From contig JAFZWQ010000048.1 in NCBI GenBank assembly GCA_017617235.1, positions 1-51,060 on the forward strand: a DNA stretch of 51,060 nucleotides, read 5' to 3'. Shown here piece by piece: positions 16,886 through 29,024 of the stretch. The position numbers were made by a program, and so were the translations under genes. Below the pieces are notes generated by a model. It was not told the origin of the DNA. It saw nothing but the letters and a program-made list of their open reading frames with translations, and did not search any database. Numbering within the stretch: the first letter of the stretch is position 1; every line of letters begins with the position of its first letter. The DNA is from Bacteroidaceae bacterium (GTDB taxonomy: Bacteria; Bacteroidota; Bacteroidia; Bacteroidales; Bacteroidaceae).

Positions 16886-16893
16886 TATCTTTG
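16886..16893 (+). promoter_or_regulatory. ribE -7 box (TATCTTTG)
   Basis: TATCTTTG lies 28 nt before the ribE ATG. No clear TTTG is seen 19-21 nt upstream. Confidence 0.65.
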
Positions 16894-16921
16894 CGACTGA
16901 AAATTGTAAAAAATAACGGAT

Positions 16922-17527
16922 ATGTTTTCAGGAATCGTAGAAAGCACGGCCCGTGTGGTGGCCATAGAAAAGGAGTTGGACAACCTGCATTTTACTTTGA
17001 CTTGTCCTTTTGTCAGTGAGTTAAAAATCGACCAAAGTGTTTCTCATAATGGAGTGTGTCTCACAGTAGTACGACTTACTGATGAAACTTATACTGTAAC
17101 TGCTATGCGTGAGACTTTGGAGCGCAGTAATCTGGGTCTGCTGAAGGTGGGCGATGAGGTGAATGTGGAACGTTCGATGATGATGAACGGACGTCTCGAC
17201 GGACATATTGTACAGGGACATGTTGACACCACTGCTCGTTGCGTCAGTGTCGAGGATCAGCAGGGTAGCTTTGTTTTCCGCTTCCGTTACGACGTTTCGC
17301 GCGATATGGCCCGTCGTGGGTATGTCACGGTAGATAAGGGTAGTGTGACGGTAAATGGTGTCAGTCTGACCGTATGTCGACCTACCAGCGATGAGTTCGA
17401 AGTCTGCATTATTCCTTATACCTACGAGAATACCAACTTCCACAATATCCAGGTGGGGAGCGTGGTGAATCTCGAGTTTGACATCATTGGTAAGTATCTT
17501 AGCCGCATGATGGAATATGTTTCATGA
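16922..17527 (+). CDS. ribE: riboflavin synthase, alpha subunit
   Basis: Converts two 6,7-dimethyl-8-ribityllumazine to riboflavin plus the pyrimidinedione. Two internally similar lumazine-binding barrels are visible: MFSGIVESTARV with VSHNGVCLTVV, and the second, DGHIVQGHVDTTARC with GSVTVNGVSLTV. Length (201) is normal and the MFSGIVE start is diagnostic. It overlaps the HAD phosphatase gene by 4 nt (ATGA), and that overlap lies in a nonamer array. Confidence 0.95.
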   Translation: MFSGIVESTARVVAIEKELDNLHFTLTCPFVSELKIDQSVSHNGVCLTVVRLTDETYTVTAMRETLERSNLGLLKVGDEVNVERSMMMNGRLDGHIVQGHVDTTARCVSVEDQQGSFVFRFRYDVSRDMARRGYVTVDKGSVTVNGVSLTVCRPTSDEFEVCIIPYTYENTNFHNIQVGSVVNLEFDIIGKYLSRMMEYVS

Positions 17528-17586
17528 GGTCTGTAAGCTTTATGAGCCTAATAAGCCCTATGAGACATATAAGGCCAACGAACCCT
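17524..17586 (+). repeat. nonamer array encoding the HAD protein N-terminus
   Basis: Seven consecutive 9-nt units: ATGAGGTCT, GTAAGCTTT, ATGAGCCTA, ATAAGCCCT, ATGAGACAT, ATAAGGCCA, ACGAACCCT. In frame they give the tripeptides MRS, VSF, MSL, ISP, MRH, IRP, TNP. The array starts at the ribE stop overlap. Confidence 0.75.
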
Positions 17587-18231
17587 ATCCGCGCTGTCAT
17601 TTTTGATTTGGACGGAACGTTGACTGATACGTTGCAGGACCTTTGCGACAGCACCAACTATGCCCTTCGTCAAATGGGTTGGCCGGAAAGGTCGCTGGCG
17701 GAGGTCCGTTGCTTCGTCGGCAATGGTGTTAGAAAGCTTATAGAACGCGCTGTTCCTGAGTGTATTAACAATAGAGACTTCGAGCAATGCTTTAGTATAT
17801 TTCAAACGTATTATCTTGAACATTGTCAGGACACAACTTGCCTCTATGAAGGTGTTGCCGAAATGCTTTGCGACGTACATTCCCAAGGTTACAAGACCGC
17901 TATCGTAAGCAACAAGCTGCAGGCAGGTGTGGATGAACTTTACCACACCTATTTCCGCGATGTGGTGGATGTCGCCATTGGAGAACGCGAGGGCGTTCGT
18001 CGCAAACCTGCTCCCGATATGGTGCGTTTGGCCCTGCGCGAGTTGGGCGTGAATAAGGATGAGGCCGTGTATGTTGGCGACAGCGAGGTGGATGTGGAGA
18101 CGGCCCGTATTTCGGGTCTGCCCTGCATCAGTGTGCTGTGGGGATTTCGCGACAGAGAGCAGCTCGTCGAGGCTGGCGCTACTACATTCATCCATCATCC
18201 GCGCGAACTTTTGGAGTTTTTAGGTAAATGA
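17524..18231 (+). CDS. HAD-family phosphatase (phosphoglycolate phosphatase-like)
   Basis: Haloacid-dehalogenase hydrolase of the Gph/PGP subgroup. Motif I is VIFDLDGTLTDT (nucleophile in DLDGT, about residues 27-31), motif II AIVSNK, motif III Lys in RRKPAPDM and motif IV YVGDSEVDVETA. A helical cap lies between motifs I and II (about 40-110), typical of subclass IA. Substrate is probably a small phosphate ester such as phosphoglycolate; not provable here. The first 21 residues come entirely from the nonamer array and have no counterpart in the family, which normally begins close to motif I. An alternative start is the ATG at 17560. Confidence 0.85.
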   Translation: MRSVSFMSLISPMRHIRPTNPIRAVIFDLDGTLTDTLQDLCDSTNYALRQMGWPERSLAEVRCFVGNGVRKLIERAVPECINNRDFEQCFSIFQTYYLEHCQDTTCLYEGVAEMLCDVHSQGYKTAIVSNKLQAGVDELYHTYFRDVVDVAIGEREGVRRKPAPDMVRLALRELGVNKDEAVYVGDSEVDVETARISGLPCISVLWGFRDREQLVEAGATTFIHHPRELLEFLGK

Positions 18232-18233
18232 TT

Positions 18234-18263
18234 TTGCCACATCGTCAGAATTTAATAAATTTG
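18234..18263 (+). promoter_or_regulatory. aspS promoter (TTG-N19-TAAATTTG)
   Basis: TTG at 18234-18236 is followed after 19 nt by TAAATTTG (18256-18263). The leader to the aspS ATG is about 60 nt and is largely filled by a heptamer-like array. Confidence 0.7.
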
Positions 18264-18283
18264 CGTGCAATATATCAAAATCA

Positions 18284-18325
18284 GTAACTCGTAATTCGAA
18301 AAACGTTAAATCATAAAATCATAAT
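18284..18325 (+). repeat. heptamer-like array in the aspS leader
   Basis: GTAACTC, GTAATTC, GAAAAAC, GTTAAAT run in 7-nt register, then CATAAAAT and CATAAT just before the ATG. Confidence 0.5.
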
Positions 18326-18326
18326 A

Positions 18327-20087
18327 ATGTATAGAACAAAGACCTGTGGCGAGCTTCGGCTGGCCAATGTAGGAGAGAGCGTAACCCTGAGTGGATGGGT
18401 GCAGCGTACACGCAAGATGGGCGGCATGACTTTTGTCGACCTGCGCGACCGTTATGGCATCACCCAGTTAGTATTCGATGAACAGACCGATGCCGCCTTG
18501 TGCGATCGTGCCAACAAGATGGGCCGCGAGTGGGTCATCCAGATTGTGGGCGATGTGAACGAACGTCACAGCAAGAATGCCAACCTGCCTACGGGCGACA
18601 TTGAGATTATCGTTCGCCAGCTGAACGTATTGAACGAGGCACAGACACCTCCATTCACCATCGAGGAACAGAGTGACGGCGGCGATGATTTACGCATGAA
18701 GTATCGATATTTGGACCTTCGTCGTCCCTGTGTCCGCAAGAATCTGGAACTGCGCCATAAGTTCGCCTTCGAGGTACGTCGCTATCTCGACGAGCAGGGC
18801 TTCCTCGAAATTGAGACCCCTGTGCTGGTGAACTCCACCCCCGAAGGTGCTCGCGACTTCGTGGTTCCCTCGCGCATGAATCCGGGTCAATTCTACGCCC
18901 TGCCGCAGAGCCCCCAGACGCTGAAGCAGCTCCTTATGGTGGCTGGCATGGACCGTTACTTCCAGATTGTGAAGTGCTTCCGCGACGAAGACCTGCGTGC
19001 CGACCGTCAGCCCGAGTTTACCCAGATAGACTGTGAAATGTCGTTCATCGAACAGGAAGACATCCTGCAAATGTTCGAGGGTATGAGCCGTCATCTTTTC
19101 AAGAGCATCTTGGGCATCGACATTCCCACACTGCCTCGCATGACGTGGGCCGATGCTATGAAATACTACGGCTCCGACAAACCCGATACTCGATTCGACA
19201 TGAAGTTTGTGGAACTGATGGACGTACTGAAGGGAACAGGCGAGTTTGGCGTATTCAACGAGGCCGAATACATTGGTGGTATCTGTTGCGAGGGACAGGC
19301 TGTCTATACCCGCAAGCAACTCGACCAGCTTACAGACTTTGTACGTCGTCCGCAGATTGGCGCCAAGGGCCTTGTGTATGCAAGAGTAGGCGAGGATGGA
19401 GTGCTGAAGTCCAGTGTCGATAAGTTCTACAGCCCTGAGGTACTCGAGAACCTGAAGCAGGCCATGAACGCCAAACCTGGCGACCTCATCCTCATCATCT
19501 CTGGTCCAGATACCTTGAAGGCTCGCAAACAGTTGTGCGAACTGCGTCTGGAGATGGGTAGCCGCATGGGTCTGCGTCCCAAGGACAAGTTCTCTTGCTT
19601 GTGGGTCATCGACTTCCCCATGTACGAGTGGAGCGACGAGGAGCAGCGCCTCATGGCTATGCACCATCCCTTCACATCGCCCAAGCCTGAGGATATTCCC
19701 CTCTTGGATACTGACCCAGCCAGCGTGCGTGCCAATGCCTACGATATGGTCATCAATGGTGTTGAGGTAGGTGGCGGTAGCATCCGTATCCACGATGCCA
19801 AACTGCAGCAGAAGATATTCGAGATTCTGGGCTTTACCCCTGAACAGGCCCAGCAGAAGTTTGGCTTCCTGATGAATGCCTTCAAGTACGGAGCACCCCC
19901 TCATGGCGGTCTGGCCTATGGTCTCGACCGCTTCGTCAGCCTCTTTGCACAGCTCGACAGCATCCGCGATTGTATCGCTTTCCCCAAGAACAATTCGGGT
20001 CGCGACGTTATGCTCGATGCTCCAGGTCCCATCGACCAGAGTCAGCTCGACGAACTCGCCTTGGCCATCGACCTGCCTAAAGAATGA
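18327..20087 (+). CDS. aspS: aspartate--tRNA ligase (bacterial type)
   Basis: Charges tRNA-Asp with aspartate. The N-terminal OB anticodon-binding domain has [24 protein letters not shown]. Class II motif 2 is [18 protein letters not shown], the bacterial GAD insertion covers about residues 280-410, and motif 3 is [11 protein letters not shown] near residue 535. 586 residues is the usual bacterial length. The promoter is at 18234-18263. The stop overlaps the next gene, a secreted esterase, by 4 nt, an unexpected pairing for a housekeeping synthetase. Confidence 0.97.
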   Translation: MYRTKTCGELRLANVGESVTLSGWVQRTRKMGGMTFVDLRDRYGITQLVFDEQTDAALCDRANKMGREWVIQIVGDVNERHSKNANLPTGDIEIIVRQLNVLNEAQTPPFTIEEQSDGGDDLRMKYRYLDLRRPCVRKNLELRHKFAFEVRRYLDEQGFLEIETPVLVNSTPEGARDFVVPSRMNPGQFYALPQSPQTLKQLLMVAGMDRYFQIVKCFRDEDLRADRQPEFTQIDCEMSFIEQEDILQMFEGMSRHLFKSILGIDIPTLPRMTWADAMKYYGSDKPDTRFDMKFVELMDVLKGTGEFGVFNEAEYIGGICCEGQAVYTRKQLDQLTDFVRRPQIGAKGLVYARVGEDGVLKSSVDKFYSPEVLENLKQAMNAKPGDLILIISGPDTLKARKQLCELRLEMGSRMGLRPKDKFSCLWVIDFPMYEWSDEEQRLMAMHHPFTSPKPEDIPLLDTDPASVRANAYDMVINGVEVGGGSIRIHDAKLQQKIFEILGFTPEQAQQKFGFLMNAFKYGAPPHGGLAYGLDRFVSLFAQLDSIRDCIAFPKNNSGRDVMLDAPGPIDQSQLDELALAIDLPKE

Positions 20088-21811
20088 AAACCAGACACTT
20101 CCTCCTGTTCCTGTGCGTATGCTGTTCCCTGAGCACCTTTGCCTGGAAACGCGAAACCATCTGGCCGAAGGGTAAGATGCCCGATGCACAGGCTCACCAG
20201 ATAGCTGCCATGACGGACGAAGCCGGCCAGAAGGACTTCAAGGCCGACAAACATCGCATAGCCTATCTGGAATGGTTCGATGCCCCTGCTGCCGATGTCA
20301 AGAAAAACGGCTGCATGATTCTTATCTCTGGTGGCAGCTATCAGTGCTGCTGCGATGTAAGCCTCATTAAACAATGGCGCGAACGGTTCACCCAGCTGGG
20401 TTTCCAGTGCGTGAATTTCGTCTATCGCACCCCTCGTCCCACGGGCCTGCCCATTTGGCAGACGGCTTGGGAGGATGGACAGCGTGCTGTGCGTATGGTG
20501 CGTAGCGAAGCCCGTAAACGTGGCTTCGACCCTGAACGCATTGGCGTCATCTCCATGTCTGCCGGCTCACATCTGGCTCTGCTGCTGGCTACCAGTTCGC
20601 AGACGCCAGCCTATGCGCCTGTCGATAAATTGGATACCGTTCCCTGTCACATCAACTGGGCCCTGGTGAATGCCCCTGCTTATGCCACTACGGATGGCGA
20701 GACGGGCACACCAGCCTTGCGTCAGGGTTATGGCGTCGATGTGCGCCTGTCGGATGTCTTCAAGTTCGACGAGAAGACCTGTCCCATCAGCCTGCATCAT
20801 GGTGGCAACGACCCCTACACCCCCAACGGCTCCACGTTGGTCTATCGCGAATTGCGTAAGCGCAAGGTGCCAGCCGAACTGCATCTGTATCCTGGCAAGG
20901 GACATGGCGCCTTTGGACTGGAACGTGGCATCGAGTTCATGACGCAGATGGGCTTCATGGGCTCGCTTCAGCCTGAGGAGGAAATCATGAAGCGCTATGC
21001 CGGCGACGATGCCCGTCGCGAGAAGGTTACGGAGGATGTATGGCCTGAAGGTCGTATGCCGGATGCTCAGGACCACCAGTGCAAACCCTATATCGAATGG
21101 CATTTCCCCAAGGAACTGAAGACCAAGGCCATCCAGATTATATATTCTGGCGGCAGCTATAATGGCAACGGTCCCGATGGCTTCGAGGTGGCTCCTGCCC
21201 GTCGTTATCTGAACGAGCGTGGCATGACGGTTGTCACCATGCGCTATCGCACCCCTCGGCCCAAGAATCTGGCCAAGCACACTACTGCCTGGCAGGACCT
21301 TCAGCGTGCCATCCGCATCGTGCGCAGCAAGGCCGAATCGTTGGGTCTCGACCCCAATCAGATTGGCATCATGGGCAGCTCGGCAGGCGGACACCTTACG
21401 TTGATGGGTGTCACCTCGTCACTGCACCAGTCTTATCTGCCTATCGACGATATCGATAAACAGCCCTGTAACGTGCAGTGGGGAATAGGTATCTATCCAG
21501 CCTATGCGCTGACGGATGGAGCTAGCGACCCCAACACGCAGAACGGAACGCCGGACGATGCTGTGCTGGTGCCCGATTTCAGTTTCGACCTGAAGACTGC
21601 CCCCATGCTGTTTGTGCATGGCGATGCCGATGTCTATGCCTCCATGGGTTCTGTGAAGACGTGGGAGAAGATGCGCAGCATGGGCATCCAGAGCGAACTC
21701 CACACGCTGGCCACACGCAATCATTGCTTCCAGCGCACAGCTTCCCCTGGCACAGGCAGTTACACCTGGCTCGAACGCATCGGCGACTTCCTGAACTACA
21801 TTCTGAAATAA
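20084..21811 (+). CDS. exported tandem alpha/beta-hydrolase (two esterase domains)
   Basis: Signal peptide [20 protein letters not shown] precedes two homologous alpha/beta-hydrolase domains. Both begin with a WP-x-G-x-MPDAQ motif ([10 protein letters not shown] at 27-36 and [10 protein letters not shown] near 321) and share ISGGSY or YSGGSY and YRTPRP. The first has the elbow SMSAGS (Ser159), HGGNDPYTP and KGHGAFG, giving a full triad. The second has GSSAGG (Ser about 432), HGDADVYA and RNHCFQ. They resemble BD-FAE/acetyl-xylan esterase-type enzymes and probably deacylate glycans in the periplasm. The duplication is unusual. It overlaps aspS by 4 nt and lies 10 nt before the GH2 gene. Confidence 0.82.
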   Translation: MKTRHFLLFLCVCCSLSTFAWKRETIWPKGKMPDAQAHQIAAMTDEAGQKDFKADKHRIAYLEWFDAPAADVKKNGCMILISGGSYQCCCDVSLIKQWRERFTQLGFQCVNFVYRTPRPTGLPIWQTAWEDGQRAVRMVRSEARKRGFDPERIGVISMSAGSHLALLLATSSQTPAYAPVDKLDTVPCHINWALVNAPAYATTDGETGTPALRQGYGVDVRLSDVFKFDEKTCPISLHHGGNDPYTPNGSTLVYRELRKRKVPAELHLYPGKGHGAFGLERGIEFMTQMGFMGSLQPEEEIMKRYAGDDARREKVTEDVWPEGRMPDAQDHQCKPYIEWHFPKELKTKAIQIIYSGGSYNGNGPDGFEVAPARRYLNERGMTVVTMRYRTPRPKNLAKHTTAWQDLQRAIRIVRSKAESLGLDPNQIGIMGSSAGGHLTLMGVTSSLHQSYLPIDDIDKQPCNVQWGIGIYPAYALTDGASDPNTQNGTPDDAVLVPDFSFDLKTAPMLFVHGDADVYASMGSVKTWEKMRSMGIQSELHTLATRNHCFQRTASPGTGSYTWLERIGDFLNYILK

Positions 21812-21820
21812 CCCTTCTGA

Positions 21821-24685
<2,865 letters not shown>

Positions 24686-24710
24686 GGTATATCCTAAAGC
24701 CTTCTCCCCC

Positions 24711-24790
24711 TCCCGCGGAAAACTGTAAACTGTTTACATTGTTTACATTTGCAAATACAGAAAGACCCAGAGGCTGTCTCTGGGTCTTTT
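24711..24790 (+). repeat. C-rich / GTAAAC / terminator cassette, copy 1
   Basis: Starting 26 nt after the beta-galactosidase stop: CCCCCTCCCGCGG, then AACTGTAAACTGTTTACA and related heptamers, then a terminator hairpin. The same order is found on the minus strand at 34809-34890 after queE, and a version without the terminator lies at 29129-29190. Confidence 0.75.
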
Positions 24791-24793
24791 CTG
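24761..24793 (+). terminator. terminator of the aspS-esterase-GH2 unit
   Basis: AAAGACCCAGAG (24761-24772), loop GCTGT, CTCTGGGTCTTT (24778-24789), then T and C. A 12-bp perfect stem. Confidence 0.88.
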
Positions 24794-24812
24794 TTTAGAA
24801 GGAAGGTGGAAT

Positions 24813-25679
24813 TTATTTTTTATTTTTGCTATACAGATAAGTCTGGTATTCTCCACCCTTTGGAATAAAGTATTTTTGCAAAATTTCAGCAGCTGGTGCC
24901 TTGAGCACTATTTCGTGGCGAACAATATCTTGGAATAAATTGGGATCACCATAAACAGGTTTTAAGTTGTACTTAACTTTTGTTTTGCTGTTTGCACTCA
25001 ACGATTCTCCGTTTACTTCCATCTTCTGATCGCCTACTCCTGCAACTCTTAGGTAGTTGACAACAATTTCAATGACATAATCTTCTGCAGCAATATCATA
25101 TGGTGTATTATTTACAACAATGAATTGCAGAGGTACATGCTTTAGCCGATCTCCCATTGCAGACATTTCCATTGGATGCATAGAATATTCCCAACCTGAT
25201 ACACGAAGATTGTTTGCCAGTTCTTTTGATAAGGACTCGCTCAAATAGCTGACGAAACCTTCGTCGGCAAATCGTTCTGCCATCTCTGCATCACTCATTC
25301 CCTTCTCTATCCAGCCTGTTGCCAAACCAAAGGATATTTGGCTTTGAGGATAATTAAGGATATTACGAGAGTCAGTAATCGACATAGTACCATCTTCTGC
25401 AAATACTATGGTGAGTTCCTTGTCACCTATTTTTGCAATAAACTTATCTGGGGTATCAGATTCCTCTATACTGATTCCATCTTTCTCAGAAAAAGAGCAT
25501 AGCGAATCGCAAGTCGAAGCAAGGGGATACAAATTGTTGATGGATAGTGTATCATGCTGGGCAACCGCTTCAGAAAATGTTAATACAAATTTTTTGACCT
25601 CGCTCTTTTTCGAATTACAAGATGATAAAAGACTTATCAATACAATAAAAGCTATGAGAAATAAATAATTACGTTTCAT
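24813..25679 (-). CDS. predicted lipoprotein of unknown function, 288 aa
   Basis: The ATG at 25679 gives MKRNYLFLIAFIVLISLLSSC, a clear lipoprotein signal with the lipobox LSSC; the open frame begins 4 codons earlier. The N-terminal part (VKKFVLTFSEAVAQHDTLSINNLYP) resembles the small alpha+beta modules of many Bacteroidetes lipoproteins. The C-terminal part (PLQFIVVNNTPYDIAAEDYVIEI) looks like a beta-sandwich. No catalytic motif is seen. It converges with the GH2 terminator and follows another small lipoprotein gene by 43 nt. Confidence 0.7.
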   Translation of the reverse strand: MKRNYLFLIAFIVLISLLSSCNSKKSEVKKFVLTFSEAVAQHDTLSINNLYPLASTCDSLCSFSEKDGISIEESDTPDKFIAKIGDKELTIVFAEDGTMSITDSRNILNYPQSQISFGLATGWIEKGMSDAEMAERFADEGFVSYLSESLSKELANNLRVSGWEYSMHPMEMSAMGDRLKHVPLQFIVVNNTPYDIAAEDYVIEIVVNYLRVAGVGDQKMEVNGESLSANSKTKVKYNLKPVYGDPNLFQDIVRHEIVLKAPAAEILQKYFIPKGGEYQTYLYSKNKK

Positions 25680-25722
25680 AATGTCAAGCAATTTAAGTTA
25701 ATTGTTTATTGATTGGGGATAT

Positions 25723-26349
25723 TTAGAATACCTGTTCATAGTGAAGAGATATTCTTTTTTGTTGGCGACTACATTTGAAATAGTAGTCCCCCAAAACATA
25801 TTTCTCCTCGTCTTCTGTATCTGCAAAATCATTAACGGTCGGTTCATAGCCTGTTGCCTTTATTCTTTCAACATACGCGTCATAGACACACGTGTCGGCA
25901 AGCAGGATCTCGCCTTTTACATAAAAATCGCCCATGCTTTCGAAATAGCAGGCTGCTGCTAACCCCTCTGTTTTCACCGAGTCGATGGCATAGGAATAGA
26001 TGTAGTTCTCGCACTTCGTTATGAATTGGCAGTTCTTAGAGGCAGAGATAAAGAAACGCTCTGTGTCGCGCTCCACAGTGAAGTTTAACGGTTCCAGAAG
26101 CTCACGGATGCTCTGCTCACCGTTGTCCCACACTTTACCCGTGGGTAGCAAGTCACTAGTGCCTTTTTGGAATACATCAACAGTCTTCACAAAGTCCTCC
26201 ACTGAGGGTAGTTCCTGTTCGACAAGAGCCGTATAGTCGATTTCTTCTACGACTTCTTCTTCCTTTACGTTCTGTCCGCCTTTACAAGCCGAAATTACAA
26301 AAACAGAGACTAGACTAATTAAGCCCCAAATAATAATGTTCTTTTTCAT
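25723..26349 (-). CDS. predicted lipoprotein of unknown function, 208 aa
   Basis: MKKNIIIWGLISLVSVFVISAC is a lipoprotein signal peptide with lipobox ISAC, followed by a short acidic linker (VKEEEVVEEID). The body has six further Cys, Trp/Tyr-rich strands and no recognised motif. It is spaced 43 nt from the next lipoprotein gene on the same strand, so the two may form a unit. Confidence 0.7.
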   Translation of the reverse strand: MKKNIIIWGLISLVSVFVISACKGGQNVKEEEVVEEIDYTALVEQELPSVEDFVKTVDVFQKGTSDLLPTGKVWDNGEQSIRELLEPLNFTVERDTERFFISASKNCQFITKCENYIYSYAIDSVKTEGLAAACYFESMGDFYVKGEILLADTCVYDAYVERIKATGYEPTVNDFADTEDEEKYVLGDYYFKCSRQQKRISLHYEQVF

Positions 26350-26456
26350 GATAATTTGATTATGTGTTATTTTTAATATGTTATGTTACCACAAAATAAT
26401 TTTTGGCATCAAACGCTCGCTAATTGTATGGCTCAATATAACACCTATCTGTTAGG

Positions 26457-28262
26457 CTAGAAGAACAAAAGCCATTTAACCAACTTGCCTCGTGCATCGA
26501 AATAGAAATCTCCGTACTTCTTATCGTTTGTCATCGAATAACTATAATCTGTGCCTAAGGCATTATATCGTTTTTTCATATCAATCCAGAACAACGAGTA
26601 GATTTGCAGATTTCCTTCGTTACGTGTTAACTTGAATTGGCTGACTCCCAATCCACTTAAGGCTTTTTCAACTTCCGCGCGAGACATACCTTTTTTGAAA
26701 TCAGATATACAATATGTATCTTTAGTTGTTGGTATCGCAGCCAGCCATATCCCATCAGTTGTCCCAAGCACTCCACAGACTTTATCACCTCGCATTACAG
26801 ATAACATACCAGGCCCATTGACATATGCTGGGACGACATGAACATTTTTCCCGGACCAAGAGAATGTAAATACCCCCTCCGTTCCAAGATCTATAGTCAT
26901 AATCACAGTATTACCATTTCCCTTAAAATTAATTATTTCCAATGTCGCTTTATTCTTTGAAGGATCAATGTTGTAGTTTTTGCCTTCCATTGATAGAACA
27001 GTCAATGGTTTTGTAATTACATAGTTTTTATCAAGGAACATACCGCCGTTTGTTAGTTTTATTGCAGCATCTATTGTAGCATCTTTTTGTGCGCTTGTTC
27101 CTTCTGATTGTTTTTTCGCATCATTCATTTCTTTTTCCTTTGCGCGCTTTTCTGCTTCGTCCGCTTCCAATTTAGCGATTGCATCAGAATTTCCTTTTTT
27201 AGCAGCAATTCGTATCCAATTCTCTCCTATATTTTGATCTTTATCTATTCCATTCCCATTGAGATAAGCCAAGCCCAATTCATATTGGGATTGCGCATCA
27301 CCAGCATAAGCTTTTTCTGTTAATTCTGCAATCTGGCCCTTTAATATCGTAAATCCCGTTTCTTTAAGACTGCCAGATTTCATAACTACCCCATAGATTT
27401 TATTACTATCATCCTGTGAGTTTACAGTGATTATTCCTTTTTCACCATTGGAACCTTCAAAATGATAGCATGAGCCACCCTCGTAAGATAGTAATCCTTC
27501 TGGATACGTTTTACGAAATTTATATGTAGAGGATGAATTAGAAGATGCATAGAAATAATCTTTGTTGGATAAATTATAATTGACTCCATCTTTTGTTTTG
27601 GATAGAATACCTCCATTCTCTATCTGTACAATATAATCGGTACCATTTGAGTACTCTTTGAAATCAGAGTCCAATCTATATGAGTTAACTTGTGTTATCT
27701 GTTTTATGTCGCCCAAATCAGATAATTGAAGAGGAAAGAAATAACTGCTATTTATATCCTCCACTTTAATAGACACATTATTATTTGGCGTATAGAGATT
27801 GCTTGCATCCATGTCACACCCGACTTTATGTGGTGTCCGAGTTAAAGTAAATGGGAATTCAGGTTGAATTACAAAAGTTGTTAATCTATTTGTCTCGAAT
27901 TTGCCATCCGTCAGTTTGTATGTGATAGAGGAACCATCTTTCGCAATGGAATACTCGATGATGCCTTTGTACTTTGCAGTATTAATCCACATTGGGCCAT
28001 TATATCTATGCAACAACAACTTAGCATCCTTGACGGTGCCATTTTCAAAAATGCCTTCTAAAACATCCTTTTCTTTAGAAGAGAGAGCGTTCGGATTACT
28101 GGTTCCATAAGTAGTTTCAATTTTGCCTTTACCATATGGAAGCCCATTTCCATCTACTTTTCCATCATACGTAATGAATTCACCATAAGTAATTTTTTCT
28201 GCCCTGCAGAACTGAGGTAGAATAGACATCGCACATAGCAATGTAACAATTAAATTTTTCAT
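26457..28262 (-). CDS. exported MORN-like and Sel1-repeat protein, 601 aa
   Basis: Signal peptide MKNLIVTLLCAMSILPQFCRA. Residues about 25-75 contain MORN-like strands (GEFITYDGKVDGNGLPYGKGKI). One or two Sel1-type repeats lie near 320-360 (AYAGDAQSQYELGLAYLNGNG and NIGENWIRIAAKKGNSDAI), followed by a charged helix (EKRAKEKEMNDAKKQ). The C-terminal third (from about 410) has a repeated pattern (MEGKNYNIDPSKNKATLEI) and ends in SMTNDKKYGDFYFDARGKLVKWLLFF. It is probably periplasmic or surface-associated and scaffold-like. AT-richer than its neighbours, suggesting later acquisition. No partner is evident. Confidence 0.7.
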   Translation of the reverse strand: MKNLIVTLLCAMSILPQFCRAEKITYGEFITYDGKVDGNGLPYGKGKIETTYGTSNPNALSSKEKDVLEGIFENGTVKDAKLLLHRYNGPMWINTAKYKGIIEYSIAKDGSSITYKLTDGKFETNRLTTFVIQPEFPFTLTRTPHKVGCDMDASNLYTPNNNVSIKVEDINSSYFFPLQLSDLGDIKQITQVNSYRLDSDFKEYSNGTDYIVQIENGGILSKTKDGVNYNLSNKDYFYASSNSSSTYKFRKTYPEGLLSYEGGSCYHFEGSNGEKGIITVNSQDDSNKIYGVVMKSGSLKETGFTILKGQIAELTEKAYAGDAQSQYELGLAYLNGNGIDKDQNIGENWIRIAAKKGNSDAIAKLEADEAEKRAKEKEMNDAKKQSEGTSAQKDATIDAAIKLTNGGMFLDKNYVITKPLTVLSMEGKNYNIDPSKNKATLEIINFKGNGNTVIMTIDLGTEGVFTFSWSGKNVHVVPAYVNGPGMLSVMRGDKVCGVLGTTDGIWLAAIPTTKDTYCISDFKKGMSRAEVEKALSGLGVSQFKLTRNEGNLQIYSLFWIDMKKRYNALGTDYSYSMTNDKKYGDFYFDARGKLVKWLLFF

Positions 28263-28319
28263 AGTTTAGGTTTTATAAGTTAATAAAAAGTTAATGTTTA
28301 GCGAAAGACAAAAAAGAAA

Positions 28320-28480
28320 AACGTGGACTTGTTACTTCGTCTACATTCTTCGAGGTATCGCCAAACACCCAACAATCCTTCAACGAGCAAAAGCCCACGC
28401 TTTCGCGTGAGCATCCGTGTTTTTACTCTTGGATTGTTCTTAATTTTGGCGAAATTTCGAAGAACAAGAACTTAAGCGGA
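28320..28480. ncRNA. candidate structured RNA or long imperfect inverted repeat
   Basis: Nested complementary segments: CTTGTT (28329-28334) with AACAAG (28463-28468), TTCTTCGA (28347-28354) with TCGAAGAA near 28458, TCGCCAAA with TTTTGGCGA, AACAATCC (near 28371) with GGATTGTT (near 28431), and an apical hairpin CACGC-TTTC-GCGTG. On the minus strand it ends in a T-rich tract (near 28322-28310). It may be a leader of the MORN/Sel1 gene, a free ncRNA, or the remnant of a small non-autonomous element. The remainder of the 28263-28585 gap shows no gene. Confidence 0.45.
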
Positions 28481-28560
28481 CGCTTCTTTCTATATTCCCT
28501 TTTATTTTATCTTAGCCCATAGGCGAATATTGTTATTAGGTTAATAGTTTATGGTTGTTT

Positions 28561-28584
28561 AAAAAGTTCAAAGGTTAAAAGGCA
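28561..28584 (-). repeat. octamer array after the MNT gene
   Basis: AAAAAGTT, CAAAGGTT, AAAAGGCA: three 8-nt units adjoining the stop of the nucleotidyltransferase gene. Confidence 0.4.
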
Positions 28585-28585
28585 T

Positions 28586-28903
28586 TTACACAGCGATGCC
28601 AGTACGCATGATGTCGCGGTACAGGGGAGAGGGTTCGTCTTCCTCCATGAGAACGGGCTCGATGAGAGAATTCAGCTTAATGGCATCTAGACTGATGTCT
28701 GTGGAAACCGTCAGCCATTCGCCCTTTATTTCTGGTACAATAACTGCCACATCTATGTCACTCCAGGGGTTGGCATAACCTTTACTGTAGGAACCATACA
28801 AATACACCTTGGCCTTACCATTGAAACGTGGTGCAATCACGCGCTTATATTCGCGGACGAGATCCAGGGCTTCTTCCTGTGTTAAAGTTTTTGGAGTATC
28901 CAT
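28586..28903 (-). CDS. minimal nucleotidyltransferase (MNT), antitoxin-type
   Basis: Nucleotidyltransferase-fold protein with the signature GSYSKGYANPWSDIDVAV, i.e. GS followed by D-x-D, as in MNT proteins that neutralise HEPN RNase toxins by adenylylation. I chose the ATG at 28903 (MDTPKTLTQEEALDLV, 105 aa) because the family starts close to this; the open frame runs 24 codons further but through the untranslated remnant region. Directly upstream lies a 22-codon fragment of a HEPN gene with its promoter. The MNT therefore looks like the surviving half of a HEPN-MNT pair. Confidence 0.8.
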   Translation of the reverse strand: MDTPKTLTQEEALDLVREYKRVIAPRFNGKAKVYLYGSYSKGYANPWSDIDVAVIVPEIKGEWLTVSTDISLDAIKLNSLIEPVLMEEDEPSPLYRDIMRTGIAV

Positions 28904-28937
28904 TGGTGAATCTGTTTCGTCTGTTCGAGAATGTATT

Positions 28938-29006
28938 TTATTCGGTAGTATCAAGGTCTTCTGCTGCAATGTCAAGCCAGTATTTTACACGTTCGTTCTT
29001 CTCCAT
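28938..29006 (-). pseudogene. HEPN-domain gene remnant (22 codons)
   Basis: From the ATG at 29006 the frame reads MEKNERVKYWLDIAAEDLDTTE and then TAA. This is the typical opening of HEPN-domain proteins (YW-x-x-x-A-x-x-DL-x-T-A). The usual domain is about 120-130 residues, so about 100 residues, including the R-x4-6-H RNase motif, are missing. The fragment sits just upstream of the MNT gene behind a good -7 box, where the toxin or partner gene would be expected. Confidence 0.6.
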
Positions 29007-29024
29007 ATATTCATATATTTGGGG

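Noticed and set aside
18690-20189. 499-codon minus-strand ORF opposite aspS
   Set aside because: aspS on the plus strand is unambiguous; the opposite frame is open only because of codon bias.
24730-24750. GTAAACTGTTTAC palindrome as a transcription-factor operator
   Set aside because: All copies lie downstream of genes or away from promoters, and the palindrome is explained by the 7-nt unit structure of the cassette.
28320-28480. Inverted repeats at 28.3-28.5 kb as ends of an insertion sequence
   Set aside because: The arms enclose only about 60 nt, with no transposase frame or target duplication; kept only as a structured element.
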